From NCBI GenBank assembly GCA_030652255.1, contig JAUSAZ010000106.1, positions 1 through 64,000 on the forward strand: DNA of 64,000 nucleotides, written 5' to 3'. Both the position numbers and the translations under genes were made by a program. The notes below the pieces were generated by a model. It worked only from the letters and a program-made list of their open reading frames with translations, ran no database searches and was not told the origin of the DNA. The stretch's first letter is position 1. Every line of letters begins with the position of its first letter. Positions 34,339-43,172 of this stretch are shown here, piece after piece. Source of the stretch: Myxococcales bacterium. GTDB taxonomy: Bacteria > Myxococcota_A > Polyangia > Polyangiales > Ga0077539.

Positions 34339-35746
34339 CTCGTCTTCGTCGCCGGGCGACGATGGCTAGCAGCGCCGCGGCCCACCCGCCACCCATCGAT
34401 GGCGCCGGGCCCGCGCGGCAGCCGCAGTCGCGGCCGACGGAGATCCGCGCCGTGCCGGTGTCGGTGGGCGCCGCGGCGTCGGCGACGCTTTCGCCATCGT
34501 CGGGTGCGCCCGGGACGTCGGCCAACACCCCAGCGTCGCTGGACACGGGGATGTCGCCCGAGGCGGCAGCGTCGGGGTTGGAGGAGGCGTCGCTCGGGGC
34601 GCCGGCGTCGGGTCGCATCGGGGGTTCGATGGTCGAGCGGAAGGCGGGCCAGCGGTCGATGCAGATGGAGGTCGCCTCGGAGGGCGACGCGCAGGTGGGG
34701 GGGCCGGGGACGTCCTCGAAGCGCAGCACGGGCTCGAAGTGCTCGCCGCCGTCCATCGAGCGCCCCAGGGCCCACGGCTGCCGCAGCCAGTCGGTGACGA
34801 GCCAGAGGGCGCCGCCGTGGAAGCGCAGGCCCAGCGCTGGGATCGTCCCGATGGAGGTGTAGTGCAGCCCCCGGTCGGTGGAGCGGTAGAGGCCCCCCTC
34901 GGCGCTGCCATACCAGACCGTCGCGCCGTCGTCGGAGAGGGCGAAGGCGAGCATCGGGTCGGTCGTGCGGGCGACCACGGCGAGGTGGTCGCCGCCGTCG
35001 GCGCTGCGCAGGAGGGTCGAGCCGAGGCCCTCGACGACGCGCACATACACGACGTCGGGGTTGGTGGGATCGACCCCGGAGATGTACGCGAGGTCGCCGA
35101 GCGACTCGGTGGGGGTGATGCCCACGAGGGTGGCGCCGCCGTCGTCGCTGCGCACGAGGCGCGGCGTGCGCGAGGGCGAGTCGTCGAAGCCCGAGGCGTA
35201 CACCCGCTCCGGGCGCGAGGCGGCGACCTCGACGGTGACGAAGCGCAGGCGGTCGACCCCGTCGCCCATGCGCCGGAAGACCAGCGAGGGGTCAGCGCGC
35301 AGGAGGTAGCTGCGCGAGCCGGCGGTGCTCTCCGAGGCGTACATCGTCGCGCCGTCGGGGGTGGCCGCGAGGTCGGTGATCTCGCGGTGGGACACGCTGT
35401 CGAGGTTGGAGACCGAGCAGCCGTCGGTGAGGGCGTGGGCGCCGTCCTCGAAGCCGAGCACCACCTCGCCGCGGGAGCTCACCTCCACCGGCGGGTCGAA
35501 GGCCAGGCCCGGCACGAAGGGGAAGAACAACAGGTCTTCGCAGAACCACGCGAACGACCGTCCGCCGTCACGGCTCACGAGCATCCCGAAGGTGGTGCGC
35601 AGCGCGATGACGTCGGAGCGCGAGCCGGGCCCGAGCACCACCTGCTGCGCCGCGGGGAAGCGCCCGTTGGCGAGCGCCGCGCCAGGCGCCGACGTCAGGG
35701 CGGCGATCGCTCCCAGCACCAGCACTCCGAGGCTCGCTCGCTTCAC
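34313..35746 (-). CDS. Secreted BNR/sialidase-type propeller protein with MYXO-CTERM-like end
   Basis: A 477-residue protein with a signal peptide (ending ALAN). The body is made of beta-propeller-like repeats containing Asp-box/BNR motifs (SRDGGRSFAW, SDDGGATLV, SADGGDHLA, STDRGLHYT, SMDGGEHFE), as in photosystem-stability-factor or sortilin-like proteins. An Asp/Ala/Pro-rich stalk follows, and then CGCRAGPAP, a short hydrophobic stretch and RRRRR, a MYXO-CTERM-type sorting signal for surface anchoring. It is probably a surface-displayed protein of unknown ligand. Its 3' end overlaps the promoter of the Fur/Zur-type gene. Confidence 0.8.
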   Translation of the reverse strand: MKRASLGVLVLGAIAALTSAPGAALANGRFPAAQQVVLGPGSRSDVIALRTTFGMLVSRDGGRSFAWFCEDLLFFPFVPGLAFDPPVEVSSRGEVVLGFEDGAHALTDGCSVSNLDSVSHREITDLAATPDGATMYASESTAGSRSYLLRADPSLVFRRMGDGVDRLRFVTVEVAASRPERVYASGFDDSPSRTPRLVRSDDGGATLVGITPTESLGDLAYISGVDPTNPDVVYVRVVEGLGSTLLRSADGGDHLAVVARTTDPMLAFALSDDGATVWYGSAEGGLYRSTDRGLHYTSIGTIPALGLRFHGGALWLVTDWLRQPWALGRSMDGGEHFEPVLRFEDVPGPPTCASPSEATSICIDRWPAFRSTIEPPMRPDAGAPSDASSNPDAAASGDIPVSSDAGVLADVPGAPDDGESVADAAAPTDTGTARISVGRDCGCRAGPAPSMGGGWAAALLAIVARRRRRVSIATGLQ

Positions 35747-35814
35747 GCCTGCGACGCCTACGGGAGATCGGCCGCCGTCGCAAGTCGGCGCGCGCGGCGC
35801 TACCCTCCGCGGCC

Positions 35815-36552
35815 ATGAGCGACCCGTGGGTGCTGCTGCACTCCTTCCCCATCGATCGACGCATGTGGTCGGCGCAGTGCGAGGCCCTCGCCGCGCGCGG
35901 CCACACCGCCGTCGCCCTCGACCTCCCCGGCTTCGGCGCCGCGCCGCGCATGACCCGCGAGCCCCCCTCGCTCGACGGCTACGTCGACGCCGTGCTCGCC
36001 TCCCTCGACGCGCTCGGCTTCGAGCGGGTGACCCTCGTCGGCCTCTCCCTCGGCGGCTACGTCGCGCTCCGCCTCGCGGGCCGGGCGCCCGGGCGCCTCG
36101 GGTCCCTCGTGCTGGCCGACACCCGCGCCGCCGGCGACAGCCCCGAGGCCCGCGCCGGCCGGGTGCTCAACATGGGCCTCGTGCGCGCCCGGGGGCCCGG
36201 CGCGCTCATCGAGAAGATGCTCCCCAACCTGCTCGCGCCCGACGCGCCGGAGTCGCTGCGGGCGACGTTGCGGGCCTGGGCCGGCGAGCAGTCGCCCGGT
36301 GGGGTCACTGACGCGCTCCTGGCGATGCGCGACCGGGGCGACGCGACCGCCGCGCTGGGCGCCATCCGCTGCCCGACCCTGCTGCTGGTCGGGTCGCGGG
36401 ACACCATCACGCCGCCGGCCGAGCACGCCGCGATGGGCGCGGCCATCGCCGGATCGCGGCTGGAGGTCATCGAGGGGGCCGGGCACCTCTCGAGCCTCGA
36501 GCGGCCGGAGGCCTTCAGCGACGCGCTGCTTCGCTGGTCGGCGACGCCCTGA
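35815..36552 (+). CDS. Alpha/beta-fold hydrolase
   Basis: A 245-residue cytoplasmic protein with the standard alpha/beta-hydrolase order: LLHSFPIDRRMW (oxyanion, with HS in place of HG), nucleophile elbow GLSLGGY, Asp in VGSRDTITPP, and catalytic His in GAGHLSSLE. It resembles the 3-oxoadipate enol-lactonase and MhpC-like groups, but the substrate is not readable. Its last 38 bases overlap the convergent gene that ends at 36515. Confidence 0.85.
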   Translation: MSDPWVLLHSFPIDRRMWSAQCEALAARGHTAVALDLPGFGAAPRMTREPPSLDGYVDAVLASLDALGFERVTLVGLSLGGYVALRLAGRAPGRLGSLVLADTRAAGDSPEARAGRVLNMGLVRARGPGALIEKMLPNLLAPDAPESLRATLRAWAGEQSPGGVTDALLAMRDRGDATAALGAIRCPTLLLVGSRDTITPPAEHAAMGAAIAGSRLEVIEGAGHLSSLERPEAFSDALLRWSATP

Positions 36553-36847
36553 GCGCGCGCTCGAGGCGGGCGATCTGACCGTCGAGGGCGTCGAGGCGCT
36601 GCGGGGCGAAGGCGCGGTCGAGCCAGCGGCCGCTCGCGAAGACGCACGCGAGGGCGGCGAAGTAGCCCAGCGCGGCGGGCAGCCCGAGCAGGAGGTGCGC
36701 GAGCCACCCGAGCCCGTAGCCCGCGCCGAAGCAGACGAGCACGACGGGGACGAGCGCAGAGTGGCGATGGTCCTCCCACCAGGAGATGCGGGTGAGCAGC
36801 TGCTGGCGCTGGCGGCGGAGGGCGTCGAGGCTGTTGGGGCTGGGCAT
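36515..36847 (-). CDS. Small two-helix membrane protein
   Basis: A 110-residue protein with a helical N-terminus, two membrane segments (about 30-50 and 55-74) and a charged C-terminal helix that could form a coiled coil (DALDGQIARLERAL). No family is recognised. Its 3' end overlaps that of the convergent hydrolase gene by 38 bases, so one of the two might be shorter than drawn. Codon use and the hydrophobic pattern favour it being real. Confidence 0.55.
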   Translation of the reverse strand: MPSPNSLDALRRQRQQLLTRISWWEDHRHSALVPVVLVCFGAGYGLGWLAHLLLGLPAALGYFAALACVFASGRWLDRAFAPQRLDALDGQIARLERALRASPTSEAARR

Positions 36848-36991
36848 CGGTGGAGCTCGGCGCGACTGTAGCCACGCGGCGACCGAGGGCAACGGCGCTC
36901 GTCGCGGGGAGCCGATCGGGGACAGCATCGGCGGATTCGCGGGGCCCCGATGGAGGGCGCCCGGCGGGAGAGAGCAACGGAGGGACGGCGA

Positions 36992-37795
36992 ATGGCGGAA
37001 GCGATCCAGATCAAGCCGGGCAGCAAGGTGAGGCTGAAGGACTACGACCCGGCGGCGACGCCCGGGGTGCGTGACAAGGTCGCAGCGCTGGAGCAGCTCG
37101 CGCAGGACCGCGCGGACATGTCCGACCTCCAGGAGAAGCTCTACGCGGAGAACCGGCGGGCGCTGCTGGTGATCCTCCAGGCGATGGACACGGGCGGCAA
37201 GGACGGCACCGTCAAGAGCGTGCTGTCGGGGGTCAACCCGACGGGCGTGGAGATCATGAGCTTCAGGGCGCCCTCCGAGGAGGAGCGGGACCATGACTTC
37301 CTGTGGCGCATCCACAGCCGGGTGCCGCGCCGGGGGAACATCGGGTTCTTCAACCGCTCTCACTACGAGGACGTGCTCGTGGCGAGGGTGCGCTCGCTCG
37401 TGCCGCCGAAGGAGATCGAGCGGCGGTACGAGGTCATCAACCGCTTCGAGGAGAACCTCGTGGACACCGGCACCACGGTGCTGAAGTTCTTCCTGCACAT
37501 CTCCAAGGAGGAGCAGAAGCGGCGGCTGGAGGAGCGCCTCGCCGACAAGGAGAAGATCTGGAAGTTCGAACTCGGCGACCTGCGCGACCGGGAGAAGTGG
37601 GACGATTACCAGGCGGCGTATGAGGTGGCCCTGTCGCGGTGCTCCACCCGGGCGGCGCCCTGGTACATCGTCCCGGCCGACCGCAAGTGGTATCGCAACC
37701 TCGTCGTCGCGCGGACGATCGTCGACACCCTGCGGGACATGGACCCCAGGCCCGCGGCCGCGACCTTCGACCCCAGCACGATCAAGATCATCTGA
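36992..37795 (+). CDS. ppk2: PPK2-family polyphosphate:nucleotide phosphotransferase
   Basis: A 267-residue protein starting at ATG 36992, with GGAGGGA upstream. Walker A is in AMDTGGKDGTVK (65-76), Walker B in GNIGFFNRSHYEDVLV (115-130), and Arg-rich lid segments lie between. The length and the SGVNPTGVEIMSF segment fit the TIGR03709-type PPK2 group. It moves phosphate between polyphosphate and nucleoside mono- or diphosphates and so links energy storage to nucleotide supply. It stands alone and is followed by a hairpin. Confidence 0.9.
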   Translation: MAEAIQIKPGSKVRLKDYDPAATPGVRDKVAALEQLAQDRADMSDLQEKLYAENRRALLVILQAMDTGGKDGTVKSVLSGVNPTGVEIMSFRAPSEEERDHDFLWRIHSRVPRRGNIGFFNRSHYEDVLVARVRSLVPPKEIERRYEVINRFEENLVDTGTTVLKFFLHISKEEQKRRLEERLADKEKIWKFELGDLRDREKWDDYQAAYEVALSRCSTRAAPWYIVPADRKWYRNLVVARTIVDTLRDMDPRPAAATFDPSTIKII

Positions 37796-37803
37796 GACCG
37801 ACG

Positions 37804-37831
37804 AGACCGCTGCGACGCGGCGCGGCGGTCT
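37804..37831 (+). terminator. Hairpin after the PPK2 gene
   Basis: AGACCGC (37804-37810) and GCGGTCT (37825-37831) are perfectly complementary around a GC-rich 14-base loop and begin nine bases after the PPK2 stop. TGATACTGT follows and could also serve as an extended -10 for the next gene at 37917. Confidence 0.4.
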
Positions 37832-37916
37832 GATACTGTGTCCGTCGCCGCGTCGGTCACCGGAGCCCGTAGTCCTTCCCCGCTTCGACCTGCGCAGCCC
37901 CCTGAGGAGGTGCGTG

Positions 37917-38972
37917 GTGCAACGATGGTCGGTCGGTCCGCTGGTGCTGTTGGCCGCGCTCTCCGTGGGTCGCGTCGCGGGCGCGCAGACGCCCCCGGAG
38001 GGCCCCTCGGTGGCCGACCGGGCCGAGGCGCGACGGCACTTCCAGCTCGGCGTCGCGGCCTACACCCGCGGCCAGTGGGCGCCCGCGCTGGAGGAGTTCC
38101 AGAGCGCGTACCGGCTCGCGCCGCACCCCTCGGTGCGGGTCAACATGGCCAACTGCTACGCGCACCTCGACCGCCCTACCGAGGCGATCTTCCACTTCGA
38201 GCAGTTCCTCGCGGAGAGCCCTTCGGCCCCGGAGGCCCAGATCGCCCAGGTCGAGACCCAGATCGGCCAGCTCCGCGGGCGCGTCGGTGAGATCCAGCTC
38301 ACGGTCACTCCCCCCGGCGTCATGGGCCTCGCGGTCACCCTCGACGGACAGGCGATCTCCCTCGCCCGGCCCGCCCACGTGACGCCCGGCCACCACGTCA
38401 TCGAGGCCCTCGGCGAGGGCTACGCCACCGTGCGCCGCGAGATCGACATCGCCGCGGGCCAGGCCCAGGTGCTCACCCTCGCGATGGAGCGCAACACCCC
38501 CGCGCCGACGCCCGTGCCCGTCGTCGAGCCCGCGCCCACGCCGGCGGTCGCCGCCCCGCCCGTCGCCGCCCCGCTGGTCGTCACCCCCCACCAGGACCCC
38601 CAGCACGACTCTCTGCGCCGGGGCCCGCCGCCGGCGGTCTTCTACGCCGTCGCGGGCCTCACCGGCGCCGCGGCCATCGGGTGGATCGCCGCGGGCGCCC
38701 TCGCCCTCTCCGCCAACGCGGACTTCGACGCGACCGTCAACGAGATCCAGGGCGGAGGCGGCGACCTCGCGGCGCTCCAGGCCCGCGGCCGCGACGAGGC
38801 CGCGCGCGCGTCGCAGCTGGCCACGTGGTCCGACGTCGCGATGGGCGTCACCCTGGCGGGCGCGGTGGCGTCGGTGGTGCTCTTCGTGAAGACCGACTTC
38901 CGCCCGCGGGTCACCGTCAGCGCGATGGCGACCTCCACCGGCGGCTCCCTCTCGCTGGGAGGTCGGTTCTGA
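37917..38972 (+). CDS. Exported TPR/PEGA-type envelope protein
   Basis: A 351-residue protein starting at GTG 37917, six bases after GAGGAGG. An in-frame GTG at 37914 is too close to that site. A signal peptide ends near AGAQ. TPR-like repeats follow (RRHFQLGVAAYTRGQWAPALEEFQSAYRL and a second unit), then a PEGA-like segment (VTLDGQAISLARPAHVTPGHHVIEAL), a Pro/Ala/Val linker with a His/Gln stretch, and two membrane helices near the C-terminus. A protein of the same layout is encoded at 57031-57909. It overlaps the next gene by one base. Confidence 0.75.
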   Translation: MQRWSVGPLVLLAALSVGRVAGAQTPPEGPSVADRAEARRHFQLGVAAYTRGQWAPALEEFQSAYRLAPHPSVRVNMANCYAHLDRPTEAIFHFEQFLAESPSAPEAQIAQVETQIGQLRGRVGEIQLTVTPPGVMGLAVTLDGQAISLARPAHVTPGHHVIEALGEGYATVRREIDIAAGQAQVLTLAMERNTPAPTPVPVVEPAPTPAVAAPPVAAPLVVTPHQDPQHDSLRRGPPPAVFYAVAGLTGAAAIGWIAAGALALSANADFDATVNEIQGGGGDLAALQARGRDEAARASQLATWSDVAMGVTLAGAVASVVLFVKTDFRPRVTVSAMATSTGGSLSLGGRF

Positions 38973-40933
38973 TGAAGCGCGCAGCCCTGCTCGTCGCCTG
39001 CGGAGCGCTCGCCGCCTCGTGCTCCGTGCTGGTCGACCCCGACGGCTCCCGCCTCGACCGCTTCGCCACCGTGCTCGACACGGGCGCCCTCCCCGACCTC
39101 GCGGCGGCCGACACCCCCGACGCCCTCGACGCCCCCGACGCCCTCGACGCGGGAGACGACGTGGCGACCCAGCCCGACGTCGGCATACCCGACGTACCCG
39201 ACGCACCGGCAGACGACGCCGTCGACGCAGCGATCGCCGACGACGGCGCGGACGTGGTGACCGTGGACGACGCGCCCCCTGGCGATGTGGTCCCCTCGCG
39301 CTGCCCGGGCCCCTGCGACGACGGGGTGGAGTGCACCGTGGACTCCTGCGACGAGACCGCGGGCGCCTGCGTGCACCGGCCCGACACCACGGTGTGCGGT
39401 GCGCGCGAGGTGTGCGACGCCACCATGGGATGCACCCGCGTCGACTGCACCGCCGACGGCGACTGCCAGGACGAGACGCTCTGCAACGGCCGCGAGCGCT
39501 GCGAGGGCAGCCGCTGCGTGCCGGGCACCGCGGTGCGCTGCGACGACGGCGTGGAGTGCACCGTCGACCGCTGCGACCCCGCCACGGGGACGTGCGCGAG
39601 CGCGGCCGACGGGGCGCGCTGCGACGACGGGGTGTTCTGCAACGGCGCCGAGACCTGCGACGCGGCGCGCGGCTGCCTCGCCGGGGCGGCCCCCGCCTGC
39701 GACGACCGGGTGGGGTGCACCACCGACCGCTGCGACGAGGCGATGCGGCGCTGCGTGTCGACGCCCAACCCCTCGGCGTGCGCGGCCCCGGGGCCCTGCG
39801 TCACGTCGACCTGCGACCCCGCGATGGGCTGCCGCAACGTCCCCATCCCGGGCTACTGCGACAGCTTCTGCGCGAGCGGCGCGACGTGCAACCTGGTCAA
39901 CGGGCAGTGCGCCGGCGGCGGCACGCCTCGCAACTGCAGCGACTCCAACCCCTGCACCGCAGACCTCTGCGACCCGGTCGCGATGATGTGCCGCTCGACG
40001 GCCATCGACGCCGACGGCGACGGCGCCCCGGCGGCGCGCGTGGGCGGCGCGACGTGCGCGGGCGGCGACGACTGCAACGACGCCGACCCCGCGGTCAACC
40101 GGCGCGCCACGGAGGTGTGCAACGGCATCGACGACGACTGCGACGGGATGACCGACGAGGGCGGGGTGTGCATCGCGCCCGGCGAGGACTGCGCGCGCGC
40201 CATCGCCGTCGACCTCACCGGCTCCAACACGACCGCCACCCGCACGGGCAGCACGATGGGCCGCACGAGCGATTTCACGAGCTCGTGCACCGGCCCGGGG
40301 CCCGACCTGGTCTACGCCGTGACGATCCCGGGGAGCGACGACCTCGTGGCCGAGGCCGCGCCCATGGGCGGCAACGGCGACCCGGTGGTCTCGGTGCGCG
40401 ACGCCTGCGGAGGAGCCGAGCTCGGATGCAACGGCGACGCGACGCAGGGCGCGCGTGACGCACGGGTGTTCCTGCGAGGGCGGCCGGGCGGCGCGACCCG
40501 GGTGGTCTTCGTGGTGGTCGACGACGCCAGGACCCAGGGCGGGCCCTTCACCCTGCGGCTGACCCGCCGCGCGGCCATCGCGCCGGGCAACTGCGGCAAC
40601 CGCACGCTCTTCGACGTCACCGCAGGCGGCACGGTCATCGGCCGCACCACGACGGGCGTCGGCTCACACTCGGGCAGCTGCGGCGGCGGGTTCCTGGGCG
40701 AAGACGTGATGGTCTTCAACGCGGCAGCGCGCACGGCGGTCAACCTGCTGCTGGTCACGGGCAACCAGGTGGCCTATGTGCGCCAGCGCCAGTGCGGCGG
40801 CTTCCAGACCAACCAGGTCGCGTGCTTCACCGGCTCGCAGCGGGTCACCGTCGACGCGGGCGCCGCGTGGATCATCGTCGACGCCGCGCGTGGCAACGGC
40901 GAGGGGCAGTACATCCTCCGGGTGCAACCGTGA
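38972..40933 (+). CDS. Cys-rich lipoprotein with MopE-type metal-binding motif
   Basis: A 653-residue lipoprotein (LAASC, Cys17). An Asp/Ala/Pro stalk runs to about residue 110. About eight Cys-rich units of the type CDDGVECTVDRCDPATGTC follow (residues about 111-345). Then comes one MopE-type segment with DADGDG, GGDDCNDADPAVN and CNGIDDDCDG (PF11617-like), named after the copper-binding MopE of methanotrophs. A C-terminal region of about 250 residues holds two similar beta-sandwich halves (GPDLVYAVTIPG, EDVMVFNAAA). It is likely surface-exposed. Metal binding, most simply calcium or copper, is inferred. Confidence 0.8.
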   Translation: MKRAALLVACGALAASCSVLVDPDGSRLDRFATVLDTGALPDLAAADTPDALDAPDALDAGDDVATQPDVGIPDVPDAPADDAVDAAIADDGADVVTVDDAPPGDVVPSRCPGPCDDGVECTVDSCDETAGACVHRPDTTVCGAREVCDATMGCTRVDCTADGDCQDETLCNGRERCEGSRCVPGTAVRCDDGVECTVDRCDPATGTCASAADGARCDDGVFCNGAETCDAARGCLAGAAPACDDRVGCTTDRCDEAMRRCVSTPNPSACAAPGPCVTSTCDPAMGCRNVPIPGYCDSFCASGATCNLVNGQCAGGGTPRNCSDSNPCTADLCDPVAMMCRSTAIDADGDGAPAARVGGATCAGGDDCNDADPAVNRRATEVCNGIDDDCDGMTDEGGVCIAPGEDCARAIAVDLTGSNTTATRTGSTMGRTSDFTSSCTGPGPDLVYAVTIPGSDDLVAEAAPMGGNGDPVVSVRDACGGAELGCNGDATQGARDARVFLRGRPGGATRVVFVVVDDARTQGGPFTLRLTRRAAIAPGNCGNRTLFDVTAGGTVIGRTTTGVGSHSGSCGGGFLGEDVMVFNAAARTAVNLLLVTGNQVAYVRQRQCGGFQTNQVACFTGSQRVTVDAGAAWIIVDAARGNGEGQYILRVQP

Positions 40934-40988
40934 CCCGACGGCCCGCGGCGCCTTGCACCCCCCCAACGTGCGGGCTATCAACGAAGCG

Positions 40989-41933
40989 ATGACCGCGGCG
41001 GGCACAGGCGACGAGCTCGATATCTTGCGCATTCGCGCCGAGCAGGCGCTCCAGCGTGACCTCCCCAAAGACCACGTGCGCGGCCTCCTCGAGGCGCTCG
41101 CGAGCCGCGCCGTCGAGGGCAGCCCCGAGGCGTGCTTCGCCAACCGGCACCTCGCGGAGATGCTCCTCGAAGACAGCCCCTGGCGCGCCGCGCTGCACCT
41201 CCGGCGGCTGCTCCGCTCGTGCCCCGAAGACGACGCGGGCCACGCGCTGATGGGGCTCTCGCAGGCGCTCCAGGCCAACTACCGCATGGCCGTCGCGTCG
41301 TTCCGCCGGGCCGTCGCCATCTCACCGGCCAACCCCTGGTACCACCACAACCTCGGCCACCTCCTCGACGTCGCGCTGGCCCGTCCGCAGGACGCCGTCA
41401 CGCACCTCCAGCGCGCCTTCCGGGCGCAGCCCTCGCAGGAGGAGGTCGGCGCCTCCTTCGCGCAGTGCCTCGGCCGCCTCGGTCGCTGCGCCGAGGGCAT
41501 CGAGATCGTCGGCGCGCTGCTCCAGCGGCACCCCCGGCACGCCGAGCTGCTCGCGCTCAAGGGCTGGCTCGAGCGCGGCGCCCCGGCCAGCGCCCGCGGC
41601 CCGTCGGTGCTCTCCCGGGCGCAGACGCAGGCCCCGCGCAGCCGCCCCGAGCCGAGCGACGAGTCGCGCAAGGTCATCCGCGCGGGCCTGTCGAAGCTCG
41701 GTCGCACCCCGGCCCACGTCGACGAGGCGCTGCGGGCGTGGGCGTCCTACGTGGCCGCGTCCGCCAGCGCCGTGAAGGCCGATCGCCCCACCGTCGCGGC
41801 CCTCGACTACATCGCCGCGCGGCGCCTGGGGCAGCGCATCACCCAGAAGCACCTCGCGCTCGAGCACGACGTCACCGCCAACGCGCTGTCCGTGCGCTAC
41901 TCCAGAATCCGGCTGCAGCTCCTCAAGGCCTGA
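40989..41933 (+). CDS. Cytoplasmic TPR protein
   Basis: A 314-residue protein from ATG 40989 (GTG 40969 is an alternative start). Tetratricopeptide-like helices occupy about 45-205: HLAEMLLEDSPWRAALHLRRLLR, GLSQALQANYRMAVASFRRAVAISP and HNLGHLLDVALARPQDAVTHLQRAFRAQP. The C-terminal 100 residues are basic and helical, with AARRLGQRITQKHLALEHDVTANALSVRYSRI, which resembles a winged or cyclin-type DNA-binding end. It may be a regulator using TPRs as a protein-binding platform. No signal peptide. Confidence 0.7.
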   Translation: MTAAGTGDELDILRIRAEQALQRDLPKDHVRGLLEALASRAVEGSPEACFANRHLAEMLLEDSPWRAALHLRRLLRSCPEDDAGHALMGLSQALQANYRMAVASFRRAVAISPANPWYHHNLGHLLDVALARPQDAVTHLQRAFRAQPSQEEVGASFAQCLGRLGRCAEGIEIVGALLQRHPRHAELLALKGWLERGAPASARGPSVLSRAQTQAPRSRPEPSDESRKVIRAGLSKLGRTPAHVDEALRAWASYVAASASAVKADRPTVAALDYIAARRLGQRITQKHLALEHDVTANALSVRYSRIRLQLLKA

Positions 41934-41945
41934 GCCGGGCCCCGC

Positions 41946-43172
41946 TCAGCGGCAGCGGGCGCGCACGGCGTCGAGGTCGTCGTGGCAGAGGGCGCAGGGG
42001 CGCTCGGAGGCGCGCATCAGCGCCCCGCAGCGCGCGAGAAACGACGGCGGGTGCGGCGAGAACCCGCCGCCGCCGCGGCCGAGCGTGGCGTGGCAGGTCA
42101 CGCAGTCCTGCTCGCTGTGGCAGGAGGTGCAGGTGCGCATCGCGCGCCGGGCCTCGGCGCCGTGGTGGCGCAGCGTCACGGGGGCGTTGGTCCACACGGC
42201 GGCCGGGGGGTGGAAGCGACCGAGCGCCCGGGAGAGCGTCGACGAGGAGGCCGCGACGCCCGCGCGCTGGTGGCAGGCGACGCAGAAGTTCGACGCGCGG
42301 TGACATGACCCGCATCGATCGCTGTTCATGCGCGCATCGACGGCGTGCATGGTGACGTAGTCGTTGGGGTGCGTGCGGCGATCGCGCACGCGGCCGTCGT
42401 GGCAGGCCGCGCACTCGCCCTCGGTGTGGCAGACGGCGCAGCGGCTCCCGTCCTGCGCCGCGCTCGCCCGGTGCGTGAACCAGAAGTCCGCGTCGTGGTG
42501 CAGGCCGTTCATCCAGCGCGGCGGGTTCATCCAACCGTCGCCGAAGCGGGTGCGCAGCCGGCCGTCGGGCTCGGTGAGGTGGCACACCGCGCAGCGGTCG
42601 GGCGCGCCGCCGGGGCGGTGGCAGGTCACGCAGCTGGCCATGGTGGGCAGCTCGAGGCGGGTCGCGATGCCGACGCCGCGGACGTTGGCGTGGCAGCGCT
42701 CGCACGCGACGCCCTGCGCGGCGTGGCGCGCGTGGGAGAAGCGGAGGTTGGCCGTAGGGATCACCACCCGCGCGACCCGCAGCGGGCTCTCCGGGCGCCA
42801 GCCCTCGTGGCAGAGGTCGCAGCCGCCGAGTGGGTTCGGGGCCGTGGAGGCGGACATCGGGTGCGCGCGGTCGATGGCGTGGCAGGGCGCGCAGGAGGCC
42901 TCGGTGGGCAGCAGGCTGTCCTCGACGCGGGCGCTGGTGGTGGCCGCGGGGTGGCAGCTGGCGCAGGTCACGCCCGGCATCGCGAGGTGGCGCGCGTGCT
43001 GGAATCGCAGGGGCAGGCGCTGCGTGGGATAGATGAGGTGCGAGGGGCCCTCACCCGTGGTGACCGGGGGCGGGGCGGCGGGGCGGGGCTGCGCGACGAG
43101 CGCGCCCGCGGTGGCGGCCAGCGTGAGGACGAACCCCAGGAGCGCGCGGATGGAGCGGGCGGAGAGCGTCAC
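41946..43172 (-). CDS. Periplasmic multiheme cytochrome c (13 CxxCH)
   Basis: A 408-residue protein starting at GTG 43172, overlapping the stop of the barrel gene. A signal peptide (ending LVAQ) is followed by thirteen CxxCH heme c sites spread from CASCH to CALCH near the C-terminus, with many extra His as sixth ligands (HARH, HHDAD, HPPAA). One heme per about 30 residues is typical of electron-wire cytochromes such as MtrA or OmaB. With the coupled outer-membrane barrel it could form a conduit that moves electrons across the outer membrane. A nitrite- or tetrathionate-type catalytic CxxCK site is not present. Confidence 0.85.
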   Translation of the reverse strand: MTLSARSIRALLGFVLTLAATAGALVAQPRPAAPPPVTTGEGPSHLIYPTQRLPLRFQHARHLAMPGVTCASCHPAATTSARVEDSLLPTEASCAPCHAIDRAHPMSASTAPNPLGGCDLCHEGWRPESPLRVARVVIPTANLRFSHARHAAQGVACERCHANVRGVGIATRLELPTMASCVTCHRPGGAPDRCAVCHLTEPDGRLRTRFGDGWMNPPRWMNGLHHDADFWFTHRASAAQDGSRCAVCHTEGECAACHDGRVRDRRTHPNDYVTMHAVDARMNSDRCGSCHRASNFCVACHQRAGVAASSSTLSRALGRFHPPAAVWTNAPVTLRHHGAEARRAMRTCTSCHSEQDCVTCHATLGRGGGGFSPHPPSFLARCGALMRASERPCALCHDDLDAVRARCR

